Positions 36,401 to 45,812 of a stretch of 64,000 bases of DNA are shown one piece after another. The first letter of the stretch is position 1, and each line of letters begins with the position of its first letter. Source of the DNA: Pocillopora verrucosa (taxonomy: Eukaryota > Cnidaria > Anthozoa > Scleractinia > Pocilloporidae); NCBI RefSeq assembly GCF_036669915.1, contig NC_089323.1, positions 20,723,208 through 20,787,207 of the forward strand, read 5' to 3'. Under the pieces are notes generated by a model. The model was given only the letters and a program-made list of their open reading frames with translations. It did no database searches and had not been told where the DNA came from. Both the position numbers and the translations under genes were made by a program.

Positions 36401-38110
36401 GGTGACATCCTCTGCTAGTGGACCATGAACCACAGGAGAAGAAACTTTTTCCCAGAAAGTGGAATAGCTCTGAACAATGGTTGCACTGTATATAGAAAAT
36501 AAATAACACATGAAAATCTACAAAAGGCAGGGACTGCATATTTAAACATTGGCTGCTGCATATCTCAAATATTTCCTGTAGGAACTCTGTCTATGCAATT
36601 ATAACTATAAAGTGCCTTGCACAAAGGGTTCAGTACATTTCAACTTCCAACAAAACACTTACAATAATGCAACAATCAATTCAAAGCTTCAACATCCCCC
36701 CTCATGCATTCCACAAACATTTGATTGTCCTTCGTGCCCAGCCTGTGGGGTGGGGAATTTGAACCAGAAGTATTTAGTATCAAGTCTTTCCAGTTGTATC
36801 TTTTAATATGGAGGTACTTAAAGGAAAAGAGTTGACTTTTGCAAGCAGATGGCCCTGAGGAGGAAAGGTCTACAAGGTCCAGGTTTTAGGTTTCACCAAA
36901 TAATTGACCATCAAATCTGACACTTGGGAAGGACATTAAACTCAATTTTGGCCCTTAAGAATGGGTTTTTGTTAAACCAATTTTCAAAAGTTCAAATGCT
37001 TGAGTTCAAATAGACTGACACATTACATTCCACAGCCAACCCCCCTTCCCACCCCTCATGTTAACAAGTTTAAGCTACATATTATGACCTTCAAAAAAAC
37101 GTATATGTTACTGACATGAAGCTGATGTTCCCTGCACTCTTTTCAGGAGCCATCCAAGTGAACTGAAGTGAATTCAAGTTCTTAGCTGGGTTAGGATTTT
37201 TATGACCAACTGTGTCCTAAATATGAGCAGAAAAAAAACAATAGTTTCCTCTGCCAAGACACCTATAGTGCTTATTATCTTAAAAAGAATTTGAAATAAG
37301 TATGCAATACCTTACCTTTGATTCATCTCCAGAACAGTCAAGAGAAGCTGTATCTGCAAGAAAAATAAAAATATGTCCGCTTGTCCACCAATGCTTCCAA
37401 AAAAAAGAAAAGGTATAATTGCCATTCTTTCACCAAAGATTGGCCAGAAATGTTCTATCCTTCATCAGCCAGGACTCCTGTTTCCTTTTTTTGTTTGTTT
37501 GCAAGAACAGTTAAAGAGATAGTACTTGTGTCCAATTTGATGTCCCAGGGATGTCAGCAGAAGAAGGAGAAGTCCTATATAAGTGTTTTACTGGGATTTT
37601 TTTGGCATTCAAGTTTCGACGTTATAAACAATTTCTTCCCTGGTTGAGAAAGACCTAGGAACCCCTTATTTTCACCTTAAATTCATAGAAGACAAAGAAA
37701 AAGTTACTTTCTCAGATGTCTCATTCTCATAAACTGTCTTGAATTATGTGCGAGAAGTAGAAGAAGAAGTTTAGAGAATACATACAACTTGGAATTTGAG
37801 TAAATGTTCCTACTGGCCGAGGAATCGAGCTTTCAGTCCCCTGTGCATTTAAAATGAATCCCTTAAAAGGCTGTGATCCTGAGATGATCACTGTCAGGTT
37901 GTCTCCAGGGTTATACAAAAGTGAGGACACAGAGATGTTATAAGGAGGCAGTCCTTGTTGTGCCACAGCCCTTTTGTGGTGAGGGAACTTATTCTCGCAG
38001 GCACTCAATGGAGGACCTTTAGAGAATCCAAACACGGTTGAGACACTGAGGAGCAACAGCTGAGCTGCGACCTGAAATAGATTAAACGAAAAAGTTCTTG
38101 CGAACATCAT
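27411..38110 (-). CDS. FRRS1: FRRS1-like protein A: Reeler, single DOMON, cytochrome b561, His-rich tail
   Basis: Exons in + coordinates, in gene order: 37786-38110, 37316-37353, 37116-37216, 36374-36485 (Reeler); 32589-32786, 31661-31762, 31425-31483, 30943-31022, 30608-30727 (DOMON); 30029-30144, 29565-29651, 29031-29128, 28883-28941, 28282-28476, 28016-28050, 27411-27536 (cytochrome b561 and tail). All phases agree; the sum is 616 codons plus stop. The leader (FNLFQVAAQLLLLSVSTVFG) looks like a signal peptide. The DOMON starts CGKTKSCYSEPANC and ends its first half GAIGFN. Membrane histidines occur in LHRLLM, VHAGRW, GAHPITG and WAHRGVG. The C-terminus is SHEHDHDS, a possible metal-binding tail. 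Expected role: transmembrane electron transfer and ferric reduction. Paralog B has an extra DOMON; here the intron after the Reeler holds an oppositely oriented LINE. Expression is not shown by sequence. The DOMON exon could instead begin at 32777, giving 613 aa. Confidence 0.86.
27727..27916 (+). mobile_element. MITE family 1 copy
   Basis: It starts AACCTTTCACTCCCAAAATC and ends AGTTTAAGGGTTAAG. The same element sits at the matching place in copy B (46130-46318), so it predates the duplication. Confidence 0.7.
30190..30322. repeat. 20-bp minisatellite, short allele (copy A)
   Basis: About six units of the form GTCTAAAATCGGACACTAGT, in an intron of FRRS1-like A. The copy B counterpart is about three times longer. 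Confidence 0.85.
31891..32083 (+). mobile_element. MITE family 1 copy
   Basis: Full-length looking, with terminal inverted repeats TTAACCCTTTAACTCCCA and TGGGAGTTAAAGGGTTA. It is in the intron between the first two DOMON exons of FRRS1-like A; the matching copy is at 50980-51173. Confidence 0.78.
32335..32556. repeat. Three tandem 74-bp units
   Basis: Units at 32335-32408, 32409-32482 and 32483-32556 differ at only a few bases. Copy B has a single unit near 51414-51487, so the expansion happened in A after the duplication (or contracted in B). Confidence 0.85.
32879..36124 (+). CDS. LINE polyprotein: hydrophobic leader, 2A-like motif, AP endonuclease, reverse transcriptase
   Basis: 1081 codons, uninterrupted. 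Residues 11-26 are hydrophobic (PILWFLFGFSLYILAC), like a signal or anchor. Residues 103-111 read GDICPNPGP, matching the 2A consensus that causes a peptide bond to be skipped before the last proline. Then follow an APE-type endonuclease with SETH (E163), GDFNSD (266-271) and ADHK (D332, H333), and a reverse transcriptase with SGPDGI, NYRPISLL, FIDFQKAFDTV, GVPQGSLLGP and YADD (790-793). All key catalytic motifs are present, so the element may be young. No separate ORF1 was seen. 2A-like sequences are known at the N-termini of some CR1/L2-group elements in invertebrates; the exact clade here needs a tree. Confidence 0.93.
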   Translation: MAGRSKIFSSPILWFLFGFSLYILACSSGKDAHIGLDMRLVKVNKQSWDNHWFLKPISSILFRLNIRHIGFVWKARVRFRNSRVNYYSNSDASFNFEYLQLCGDICPNPGPASPLFDALHVVRDNGKQGVSIGHSNVRGLRKNLPEVKILLQHTNLDILTISETHLTQDISDNEVNIDGYRILRRDRSHKVGGGVAIYFNISLDCVRISKYDNDGIEALWIELKAHSQRLLVGCVYRPPDVTSFFDEFNQVLSTIWMSRRNVVIAGDFNSDQLATNGNGAKFKRILQSYNFCNIIKAPTRTSAHSNTLIDLILTINTSKVSKSDVIEYCIADHKFIYVIYKLKIRNPKPFIKYVHNFKNVLENPKDFKHDLESAPWWVCSTFEDLDDITWAWNCMYNVIASSHIPLRKAKVRKNSLPWMNSEIRKEMNKRYKLLKACDGTPATNKLWVDYKSSRNKVSKMLRRAEAQYWKKKFTETKDSKSFWKTVNEATGKPKNKHIGPLRDAENKEITNDYEKAELINSYFINIGKELAEKFPEADEPHQFMYRVTPTVQVLEVNINKLKTDIKTIKINKASGPDGISSRSLAIAGTSALEGIVTVFKSSMAQSSFPNTWKIAKVNAIFKKGNPADASNYRPISLLSIPSKLLESQICNIIDTHLNSCGIKSCKQWGFSKGLSTEGMLTSMTEGWKTAIDNGLTVGAVFIDFQKAFDTVPHYILSHKLHAIGISGSLHEWLMSYLTDRCQFAEVNNCRSVTDYVRYGVPQGSLLGPRLYTIYVNDLPDHIDSGDLYMYADDTTVYCIGPNVDQVMLSLNKSLEQVLLWSIKNQLTIHPIKTEAMILSKTSFVGPIPPLHFNTGHIDLVNYTTCLGVKIDNKLTWSVHIDSVKKSFTQKVGALKRMRILPKKVLEEIYFKTIIPSVTYGISVWGNCSPSALNSLNHIHARAARIVNNLDSTMADDTCLMKSDWLPISYFYKKSVLFLLHKVYFGTTTQSICELFSKRVSSRSSRVPNQFNVIRFRSETGRNSLRYRGPVIWNFVNRLVKVPESFYSFKQILRKHVKTIDNFSFEKEATVVANRKDHFIYF
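33185..33211 (+). other. 2A-like ribosome-skipping motif in the LINE ORF
   Basis: It encodes GDICPNPGP, which fits D-(V/I)-x-x-N-P-G-P. It lies about 18 residues before the endonuclease fold, so skipping would release a roughly 110-residue leader and start the enzyme at proline 111. Confidence 0.8.
37786..38110 (-). CDS. Signal peptide and Reeler exon 1 of FRRS1-like A
   Basis: Two start codons in a row (38108-38110, 38105-38107) precede a leader conserved with copy B from FNLFQV onward. The second Met is the one shared with B. An acceptor-like CAG at 38072 could alternatively begin the exon after a 5' intron. Conserved cysteine-bearing Reeler sequence follows (SACENKFPHH, QPFKGFILNA). Confidence 0.7.
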
Positions 38111-39823
38111 GGTTTATTTGAACATTGCTTTTTTACCTTTACCCTTACAAGTACGCTGAAATGCAGGTGGGTTTGAAGATTTAGACCTACCCAATGACGT
38201 TAGGCAGTAATTATGAAATTGATTTGACATTGGAGAAAAGAAGTTCCTAAGGATCTTGAAATAATATTCATGTTAAAAATCTTGTTACTTAGATTTGGAA
38301 CAAAAATGAAGAAAATACACTATCTTAGCTATATGGTTTAGCATGTGTCTCTGTAAGATTGTCTTTTCTGATATAATGCATTTAAATCAGCACCAAAAAA
38401 GTTAAAAAAAGAGTTAAAGCAATTATGATGTATTTATAGAGTGTTGCTATGAAAATAACATAATCAGTGTTTTGTTTAAACAGTAACCTCATGGTGTACA
38501 TCTTTGTAGACATGACATCCTTTTTTAATGCCAAGAAATTAAAATTTAAATCCAGAACCATTTAGTGGATGACCTCCAGAAAGTGAGATGTATGAGTTCA
38601 GCATGATAACTAAAAAAAAGATACATTTCTCAGAATACATACCTACAAAACACATACTACCACATTGAAAATTCGCATCAGGTTTTCACCCAACGATAAA
38701 AATCGGAAACCAATATGCATCTGAAGTGCCGATTTTTTTAAAATCCAGTATTTAAAGTGAAAAAAAAAACAAACAAAAAAAAACACGGGAACTGTTGACT
38801 TCATCTTCCAACGCCTTTGAAAAACGTTTGGTAAAGTAGACAGAAGCCCTTAAGCCATCGATATAACGAATATAAAATATGTTGGCCTCTATTCTTTGTT
38901 ACAACAACATTGACAATACCATTGGTTCTTAATGTAAACAATTGGAACGGATGATTGATTACCTGCGCTAAGAAATCTTTATTAAAAGATGTTTTCCAAT
39001 GTTTTTCCCTCTTTCCATTTTTCATAAGGCGAAATATCAGCAATTAAATCCCGAAACACTGACATATCTCACCTATGAAAATGCCCGCGTTTTGATGTCA
39101 AACTAAACCTATCTCATATTGCATAAACTTCTGAACTGAGTTGCCGCCCAGCTAGATGTTTTAGTGACTCAAGGTTCTATCACCGATAAATCCAAAAACT
39201 AAAAAAGACACCTTTACCAAGGCGCAATAAAGTTATTGTTGATTCAGAATACGTTAACTTTGTTTCGGCTTCAAGTTTAGTGCGGGGATTACTGAAAGTA
39301 ATTGAGTTACGTAAGTGTATAGAATGCAACAGCTGCAGCGAGGTCGAAGGTAGAATGTTTGTTGTCATTCGGATGTGATCGAGATAGCATTGCTCCTCTG
39401 AGTATAATCATCAAAATCTACGGCAACATGCGACAGAGATATGACACTAAACCCATAAGAACGAAGACAAACCTAGTAAAAAAGTTTGATTTCAACTTAG
39501 ACGACGGTAACATACAGCAAATATTCCAGTTAACTTACACATGACATCGAGCATGTCGCATCAGAAAAATTCGCTCGGAAAAAATAATTTTCAATTATTA
39601 TCTACAATAATTAGAATTAAAATCACCTGTAACTCGAAAATCATAGTGGTTTTCCGCCTCAGATATTTCCTTGAGAGAAATTTTACAAGTGGCTGCCGAT
39701 TACCAATGGTCTCACACAAGTGGGCAGTCACGCAGCAACCTGGAAAGCGTGACGCTTGAATATCTTAGGCTTCCCACCCCTCCTCAAATCTTGCATTTTC
39801 CCCATACATTCATAGATTTTAAA
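38111..39823. other. Shared 5' region between FRRS1-like A (-) and PSMG3-A (+)
   Basis: A head-to-head arrangement, 1.7 kb apart, repeated in copy B (55558-57099). The best A/B match is in the last few hundred bases before PSMG3. No coding exon is seen. Confidence 0.5.
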
Positions 39824-41638
39824 ATGGCCGGTCAGACTGTGAAAACCCGTCAGGTAAAAGTGCCTTTTTCGTGAATCACAAGTTCTGCAGCGTGGTTTTT
39901 TTGATAATTATCTTACTTTCTAGACTGCGGCAATTATCGAAGGAACCCACACAGAAGTGTTTTGTTCTGCCTATCAGGACAGAATCTTTTTGATCGTTTC
40001 ACAGTTTGAGAATATTGGAACTTTGGTGAGTGTTGTTGTCTTAAGTTTTTGTTACTTTTTTTCTTTGATAGCTGTTTCTGATGATTGGATGATTGAGTGA
40101 TGATTTACACCAAGATATCTGAGCGTAAATTAGAATCATTTCAACCATTGTATTAAAAACAATTTTGAGCTTCATGTGATCTTTAGCTGATATGTATTGT
40201 TACATTATCCATAAAACGTTTCACTCCTAAGATCTCATTAGTAATCTTCCTTATTGTCTTGCTTAATTTTTTATATCGTTGGAGAATTTTGTTTTGGATC
40301 AACTAATAAACCCCTAGTTGATATTTTCCTGTATTCCCATCACTTGTCTGCTAGGTTTTGTATTGATCTTGTTAGGAGAAATTATGTTTTGGTTGCCCAA
40401 TGGGAGTTAAAGGGTTGACAGGAAGTTGTTCGAGGATATTTGCTGGTGTTGTTAATCACTTCAAACGGTTTGATGGGCTTCTTTGGATGTGAAGTTGCAG
40501 CAGGTTCCCTTTAAGCTCCTCATAATCCTTTTGTCATTGAGAACCTAAAAGCTTTGAGTTTGTTAATTTGCATAAACCTAGTTTCTTTAAAAATCATCTG
40601 TTCAATGAACATCCTTGCAGGTTAGTGTAAATAGGATGTCTCCAACAGAGAGCTCATCAAGTTCTATACTGTTGTCTAGTTCTGCAGAAACTCCATCAAT
40701 CTCAGAGGTGGTCAAATGCATCTTCTCTGAGGGATATGAACTCATTGCTAAGTAAGTAGATGGTAAAAATTTAGGAAATTTTCAATTACAGAACACAGTA
40801 AATTTACTGGTAACAAGTACCAAATTCACTGAGCTATCATACAAGGAAATGTTTAAGACTTCATAAACTTAGCACATTTTCTTTTAGCCTGTAGAGCAGA
40901 GGTAATTTTGTTAGGAAAAATTATGGCCCCCTTCTTTTAATTTAATTATAGCAGAAGGCTGTGGAGAGAAAGAATATTGTACCAAGGGGGTGGGCAACAG
41001 TCTAAAATAAGGAGAGGGGTAAGATTGGGGGAGTGAAGATTTTCACCTTTCCTGCCCCCCCTCCCCTCATCACCTCTATCTCCAAATCAAACATGGCTGG
41101 TGGAATAAATGATTGCAAGCTTCCTAATGTTAATTCACCCTTATAAGATGCCTGCACTGCAAGCTAGTTTTCTTTATGAGTATGTCTATGTCTACCAGGC
41201 CTTAAAAGCTGTTAATACTGGAGGGGAAAAAAGGAACAAGAAAAGACTGTGCAAAAAGTAACATTTTCATGCCCACTAAATTAAAAGGCTAGTAAATGCA
41301 GTGGTCTACCTTGTGTAGTATTTTAAGGTGTATGAAGAGATTCACTCTAAATGTTGTCAATGAGTGGAAAATTATTTATGATTACAACAGGTTTTTGATA
41401 GGATGGACTGTTACTGACAGAGGGTTAATATCACTTCATTCATTGACTTACGTTTGTATTTAATTTTGAACATGTTATTACATTGCAGGAAATCTGGCAT
41501 GTTTATGCTAAACAGATTGGAGCCCTTATAAATAAGCATGCCAGCAAACCAGTTCTTTTGGGTATTGCCCTCAAGAAACATTCACCACAGATACTACAGC
41601 AGATTTTAAAACTGCTTGAAACAAATAGAGTCTGGTGA
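39824..41638 (+). pseudogene. PSMG3: PSMG3-A, proteasome assembly chaperone 3 copy with damaged exon 3
   Basis: Exon 1 39824-39853 (MAGQTVKTRQ), exon 2 39924-40025 (starts TAAIIEGTHTEV, ends IGTL) and exon 4 41489-41638 (EIWHVYAKQI ... TNRVW, stop) are intact. Exon 3 starts normally at 40621 (VSVNRMSPTESS), but at about 40658 it lacks 60 bp present in copy B (57940-57999). The loss removes 17 codons, including the ILMGSDE end, and the splice donor. Read on, the frame stops at 40753-40755. A strong cryptic donor (GTAAGT at 40752) would join exon 4 out of frame. It is therefore probably non-functional, or makes a truncated product. Confidence 0.85.
40216..40417 (+). mobile_element. MITE family 1 copy
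   Basis: In intron 2 of PSMG3-A. It starts TTTCACTCCTAAGATCTC and ends GGGAGTTAAAGGGTT. The matching copy is at 57490-57699. Confidence 0.7.
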
Positions 41639-42467
41639 TAAAGAATACCTGTCTTAAACAAAAAATGTACAGACTCCTACACAACAATCATTATTGCAAT
41701 CGTTTACAAATGAGTCTGATAAACCTATGGACAGTGAAAAGTTCAAATTTCAAGCTTCTTACTCCATGACATAGCTGTGAGTATCAAAACAAGAGCATAC
41801 AATGCAGAGAAGCCCATAATCATTGATTTTGGAGCCTTTGAATCCAACCATTATCAACTGTCATTCCTTTTTAATATTTGTTTTTTTTTTAAGTTTCATC
41901 TTATATATGTGAAGCACTTTTTCTTCATGAAAATACATAATACAAGTAATAACCAAAAATGTTTTGTTAAATCAGTTAACAATTTGATGTATATTTAGAG
42001 ATCTTTTGCTTTTTCCTCCCATCTGTATAACTATTCAAACTAGTGCTTCTCTTTCTTCCTGTGAACATTATAAAACACTATCAGTTGAGCCTGATTGCAG
42101 CGAGTTGAGGAAGTCATTGCTGCACTATGAACCAAATGTCAGTTGTAATCTTTCAATGAATAGCTTCTAAACTTGGATGTATTTGACAAAACAAACTACA
42201 GATAATATGTTTTTACTGTTTTGTACACAATTTACAATCCAGGTCTTTGGTTATTTAACATTACCACTATTTAGACCACAAGTTTTGTGAAATTAGACAA
42301 ACTTTTCTTCAAACCAACCCTTGTAAAGTGTGGGTCTACCAGAGTAATGGTTGTAGCTTTTGTACAAATGATGACAACCTTGAGGGGGGCACTGCATCAC
42401 ACTCAGATGAACCACCCTGCATGACTGCCATTCCCAGATGGAAGGTGTCAGAAGCTCTGTTCACCCC
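41639..42467. other. Convergent 3' region between PSMG3-A and the RAD17-A relic
   Basis: Non-coding, collinear with 59082-59913. No exon recognised. Confidence 0.6.
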
Positions 42468-43041
42468 TTAGTCTTCATCATCTAAATCTTCTATGACATC
42501 ATCATCATCTCGAGGCATCTCAGAGGTTCCTTGTGAATCACACTCTTCACCCATGGCCAGGCACTTATTAGCTCCCTGGGTGCTATTCCCATTTGGTTGG
42601 GAACTAACAAGGATTTCATCATCATTATCACTATTCATACCACAGTCTTTTTCATCAAGCATATCTGTGCCACCCCTACAAATAAAAAACCTGAAAAACT
42701 TTATTTTTTTTGAAATGGAAAAGTTGGCATCTGAACCACAATCATTATGGAAAACTGTAAAATTTACATTATTGGACATTACCTTTATGTTAACCTTCTG
42801 TGCAAAAGGAAATGTGATCTGTAATTAGAAAATTAAAAAACTTCAAAATGATCTACTGCAATAACTAAAATTCTTAATGTGATGCAGGAAAAATCTCTGG
42901 AAACCTCATCATTGATCCCAGCGATCTCACCTTTTGAAGAGGAGAACTGGAGACCATTGATGGCTGTGTGAATGTCTCCTCCACTGTTCTGAGCAAAGAG
43001 CTGAACATTATCTTTAACTGGAATCTCAAATGTTTTTTATT
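42468..43041 (-). pseudogene. RAD17: RAD17-A relic, two exons with internal deletion and frameshift
   Basis: The last exon (42468-42675) is preserved with its acceptor: it reads GGTDMLDEKDCG and ends VIEDLDDED, stop. Next to it, homology jumps at about 42783 to sequence matching B near 62840. About 2.6 kb is missing, which held the seven coding exons mapped in B between 60243 and 62775. The other surviving exon (42931-43041, counterpart of 62984-63095) lacks one base in a T run, which shifts its frame. Everything 5' of this is absent from copy A. Confidence 0.88.
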
Positions 43042-43203
43042 CTGCCAAAAAGGGAATATAAATAATGTAGAAATTTAGAAACTGAAATCTTACCAAGTGA
43101 ATGATCTTTTCAATAATTAGCAACTCTTGACCTTTTTGTGGTTTTCTCACCTTTAGACTTTTTACATCAACTAAGGATTATAGCAGGGGAGGAGGGAAAA
43201 TGA

Positions 43204-43300
43204 ACCCTTAACCTCCCATAAGTGACCAACACAGCATTTCTCTCTACAATATCACCATAATATGAAGCAGAAGTGTTGAGAATGAAGGAGAAAAATCATT
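43204..43300 (-). mobile_element. MITE family 1, half copy (reverse) at the end of duplication copy A
   Basis: It matches the first half of the reverse copy at 63258-63456 and stops at AAAATCATT, where the forward element begins. Confidence 0.65.
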
Positions 43301-43517
43301 TACCCTTTAACTCCCAGATCAAATTTGTAATTCTCTTTACTGTCAATCATACAATAATAATTATTCTTATAATATTAGTTCAGAGAATTTACCGGTAGTA
43401 TTGGATCAACTACCCATCCCCAAATTGATATTTTTCTTTGTTCTTATCACTTATCTGCTTGCTATTGTATTTATATTGTAAGGAGAAATTCTGTCTGGGT
43501 GACTCGTGGGAGTTAAA
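43301..43517 (+). mobile_element. MITE family 1, forward copy forming the A/B junction
   Basis: It starts ACCCTTTAACTCCCAGATC and ends GGGAGTTAAAGG. Copy B of the duplication begins directly after it. It has no counterpart at the same place left of copy A or right of copy B. Confidence 0.75.
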
Positions 43518-45812
43518 GGAGGAGAGTGCCCCTGAATTTGAAAATTATGTCACTGGCAAACAGCAGAGTTTTAGTTCTGATGTCATCTTAGAGTCAAAAC
43601 ACTTCTTCCCTCAGAATGTTTGCACACTTGATCCTAACATTATATTGTTGACTCGATACAAATTGACTTAAATTTGCTCTCAATTTCATGGCAATTTTCC
43701 TGCAGCTCTGTGGGTTGAGCATTGTACTATGAAACTGTGGTCGCAGACTAGGTGCAGATCCTGTCCAAGGGAACTTGCTGTTTTTTTTTTGTTTTTTTTT
43801 TTTAAATTTCATTTTAAAGCTTTTCTTCCTTTTTTTTTTTTGGTGATTGCTTTCTTTCTTTATGTTATACCAAGCCTATAAATAGTCTGGGATGTATTTG
43901 TATATAGGTTTTTTCTCATTACCCAATGTTTTTTTTACCCACTTTCTTGCAAGTTTATTCCTTGAGTGTTGGGATTTACTGATATTTTCACAGTTTTTCT
44001 TTAATTGTAAATACTTACTGTGCGTCATGTGGTAATGCTCCTTTGATTGTACAGGAAGTTGTCTAAATTTTTATAAGTTGTTTTAACCAAGGAGGGGTTT
44101 CTCAATCATTAGTCATGTGGTGCAGACTGCACTAGTCTCGTCACTGTTGCTATAGTATCATGAAATTTCACCAAGCTACACTGCAAGGGTGAATATCAAG
44201 GCATTTCCAGGTATCACACCCTTCAGTTCTCCCCTTGATCATAACCATTACAATTTACTCAAATGTGATTGGTGCTTTAGCTGCTTTATTTTTCACGAAT
44301 CATTCTGCAGTTGTAATTACACAATGTAATCAGACAGTTGGCTATAATCAGGCAGTTGAAATTTCGAATCATGCTCAGTCCTTTCAGCCAAATCTACCAA
44401 TCATAGAATTGATCACAATAACTACAGCAACAACCACTTATCCTGAAAAAATTGGGGAATTTCCAAAGTTGAGGAATTTTTTACTTAGACTTTGTCTCTA
44501 CCACAGATATTTGTCCTAAATGTATTTGTTGTTTTTGGAAATTGTGAAGGTTATGATTAATTGGTAACACAATTTTTGTCTTCCAATTCTGTCTGTTATA
44601 ATTCTCATGATTGACAAGTCGTCCGATTTTGTTAATCACTTGTATGATTACAGACCGAATTGGAGTCCACTCGGTCCTATTACCATTATGAATCACATAG
44701 TTGACTTGAAACAGTCAAGCTCTCAATGAGCAAGAGTGTGTCAGCCAGAGACTTCTTTGGAGAGATTGTAAAAACATGGTGTAAAACAATTGCAAATAGG
44801 GCTTTGAACTGAGCCAAGACCTCTATAGGAAACCCTTTCTCAAACATATGACTGTTTTATTTACGATAAATCATCGTTAAAATGTCTAAATATTTGCTAG
44901 AGTTTAAATCATTCAAATATATCAGCATTATGCATACTATTACCTAGAGGAAAATCTTCTGAACACTTTTTACTAGTCTATATATTTCTTCATAAACGTA
45001 TGACCTCTACCACCTCATCCATTAATAACTGTTTGCTCTTATAAACATTTCACCTAAAAAAAAAAGAAAGCTACATCCTGATGAAAAAGTGATGTTCACA
45101 GAAAATAAATGAGACAGTATACAGATGTAACCTTATTAAAAAGATAAATGGGCTACCAAAAATGTTCACTATCAACTATCAACTAGTTCTTATACGATAG
45201 TTTTGGTACCACTTCAGTTCATAGGTTGATCATTCCTCTGATTGAGGAATTTTGTTGCGTCAACCTGCAAAGAGAGAAAGAGGTGATTTAAAGGAACTAT
45301 GAAAACAACTTTAAGTAGAAGAACACCTAAAAAGAGTATAAGCAGGATTCTCTGGAGGGGTGGGGACAGGGTCAGTTCGACACTAGTGACCCAATGGCAT
45401 TTGAGGATAAACCAGGATGTAAGATTATCATAAATTATCACCTTTTTTCTAGACAAGTAGTGGGAAAGAGACAGGGATCTTGCACTTCCAGCAAAGAAGG
45501 AACGGGAGGGAAGGGGAGGGAGTTATATGTACCCTGAGACCTTAAAGGTAACTTCCTCTTTCATTTTATTGAATGCAGATTTGGACAAACATCAAATACA
45601 AAAGAATAAATAAAAGAAATACAGATGATAAACAATGGATGAGATTTAAAGGACTGTACAAGAAGAAAATGAAAAATTTCAGTTTAATGATTTCAGGAAG
45701 AAAATTCAGATAGATTCTTTCTACAAGTCTCCACGCTTTCAACCTAGGGATTGATTGTTTCGCATATTGAAATAATAGCACACCCTTATAAACTCACTCC
45801 TTGACTTTTAAT
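43518..45812. other. 3' flank of FRRS1-like B, non-coding
   Basis: Collinear with 25124-27410. It includes the second tRNA-like fragment (43703-43800) and AT-rich sequence. No exon supported. Confidence 0.6.
43703..43800 (+). mobile_element. tRNA-derived SINE fragment (copy B)
   Basis: It shares GCTCTGTGGGTTGAGCATTG with copy A, but the anticodon-stem-like part has diverged. It is followed by a long T run. Confidence 0.42.

Larger units (their letters stand above)
25124..43300 (+). repeat. Tandem segmental duplication, copy A (18.2 kb)
   Basis: It matches copy B (43518-63356) in the same order and orientation, exons and introns alike. Contents: FRRS1-like (-), PSMG3 (+), RAD17 remnant (-). 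Differences from B: a LINE (32824-36343) in place of a 2.0-kb piece present in B (51759-53769), a 60-bp loss in PSMG3, a 2.6-kb loss in RAD17, a shorter minisatellite, and a triplicated 74-bp intron unit. Confidence 0.93.

Noticed and set aside
42493-42828. A 111-codon + strand frame
   Set aside because: Antisense shadow of the RAD17-A terminal exon. The acidic repeats of that exon read as serine and isoleucine runs on the other strand.
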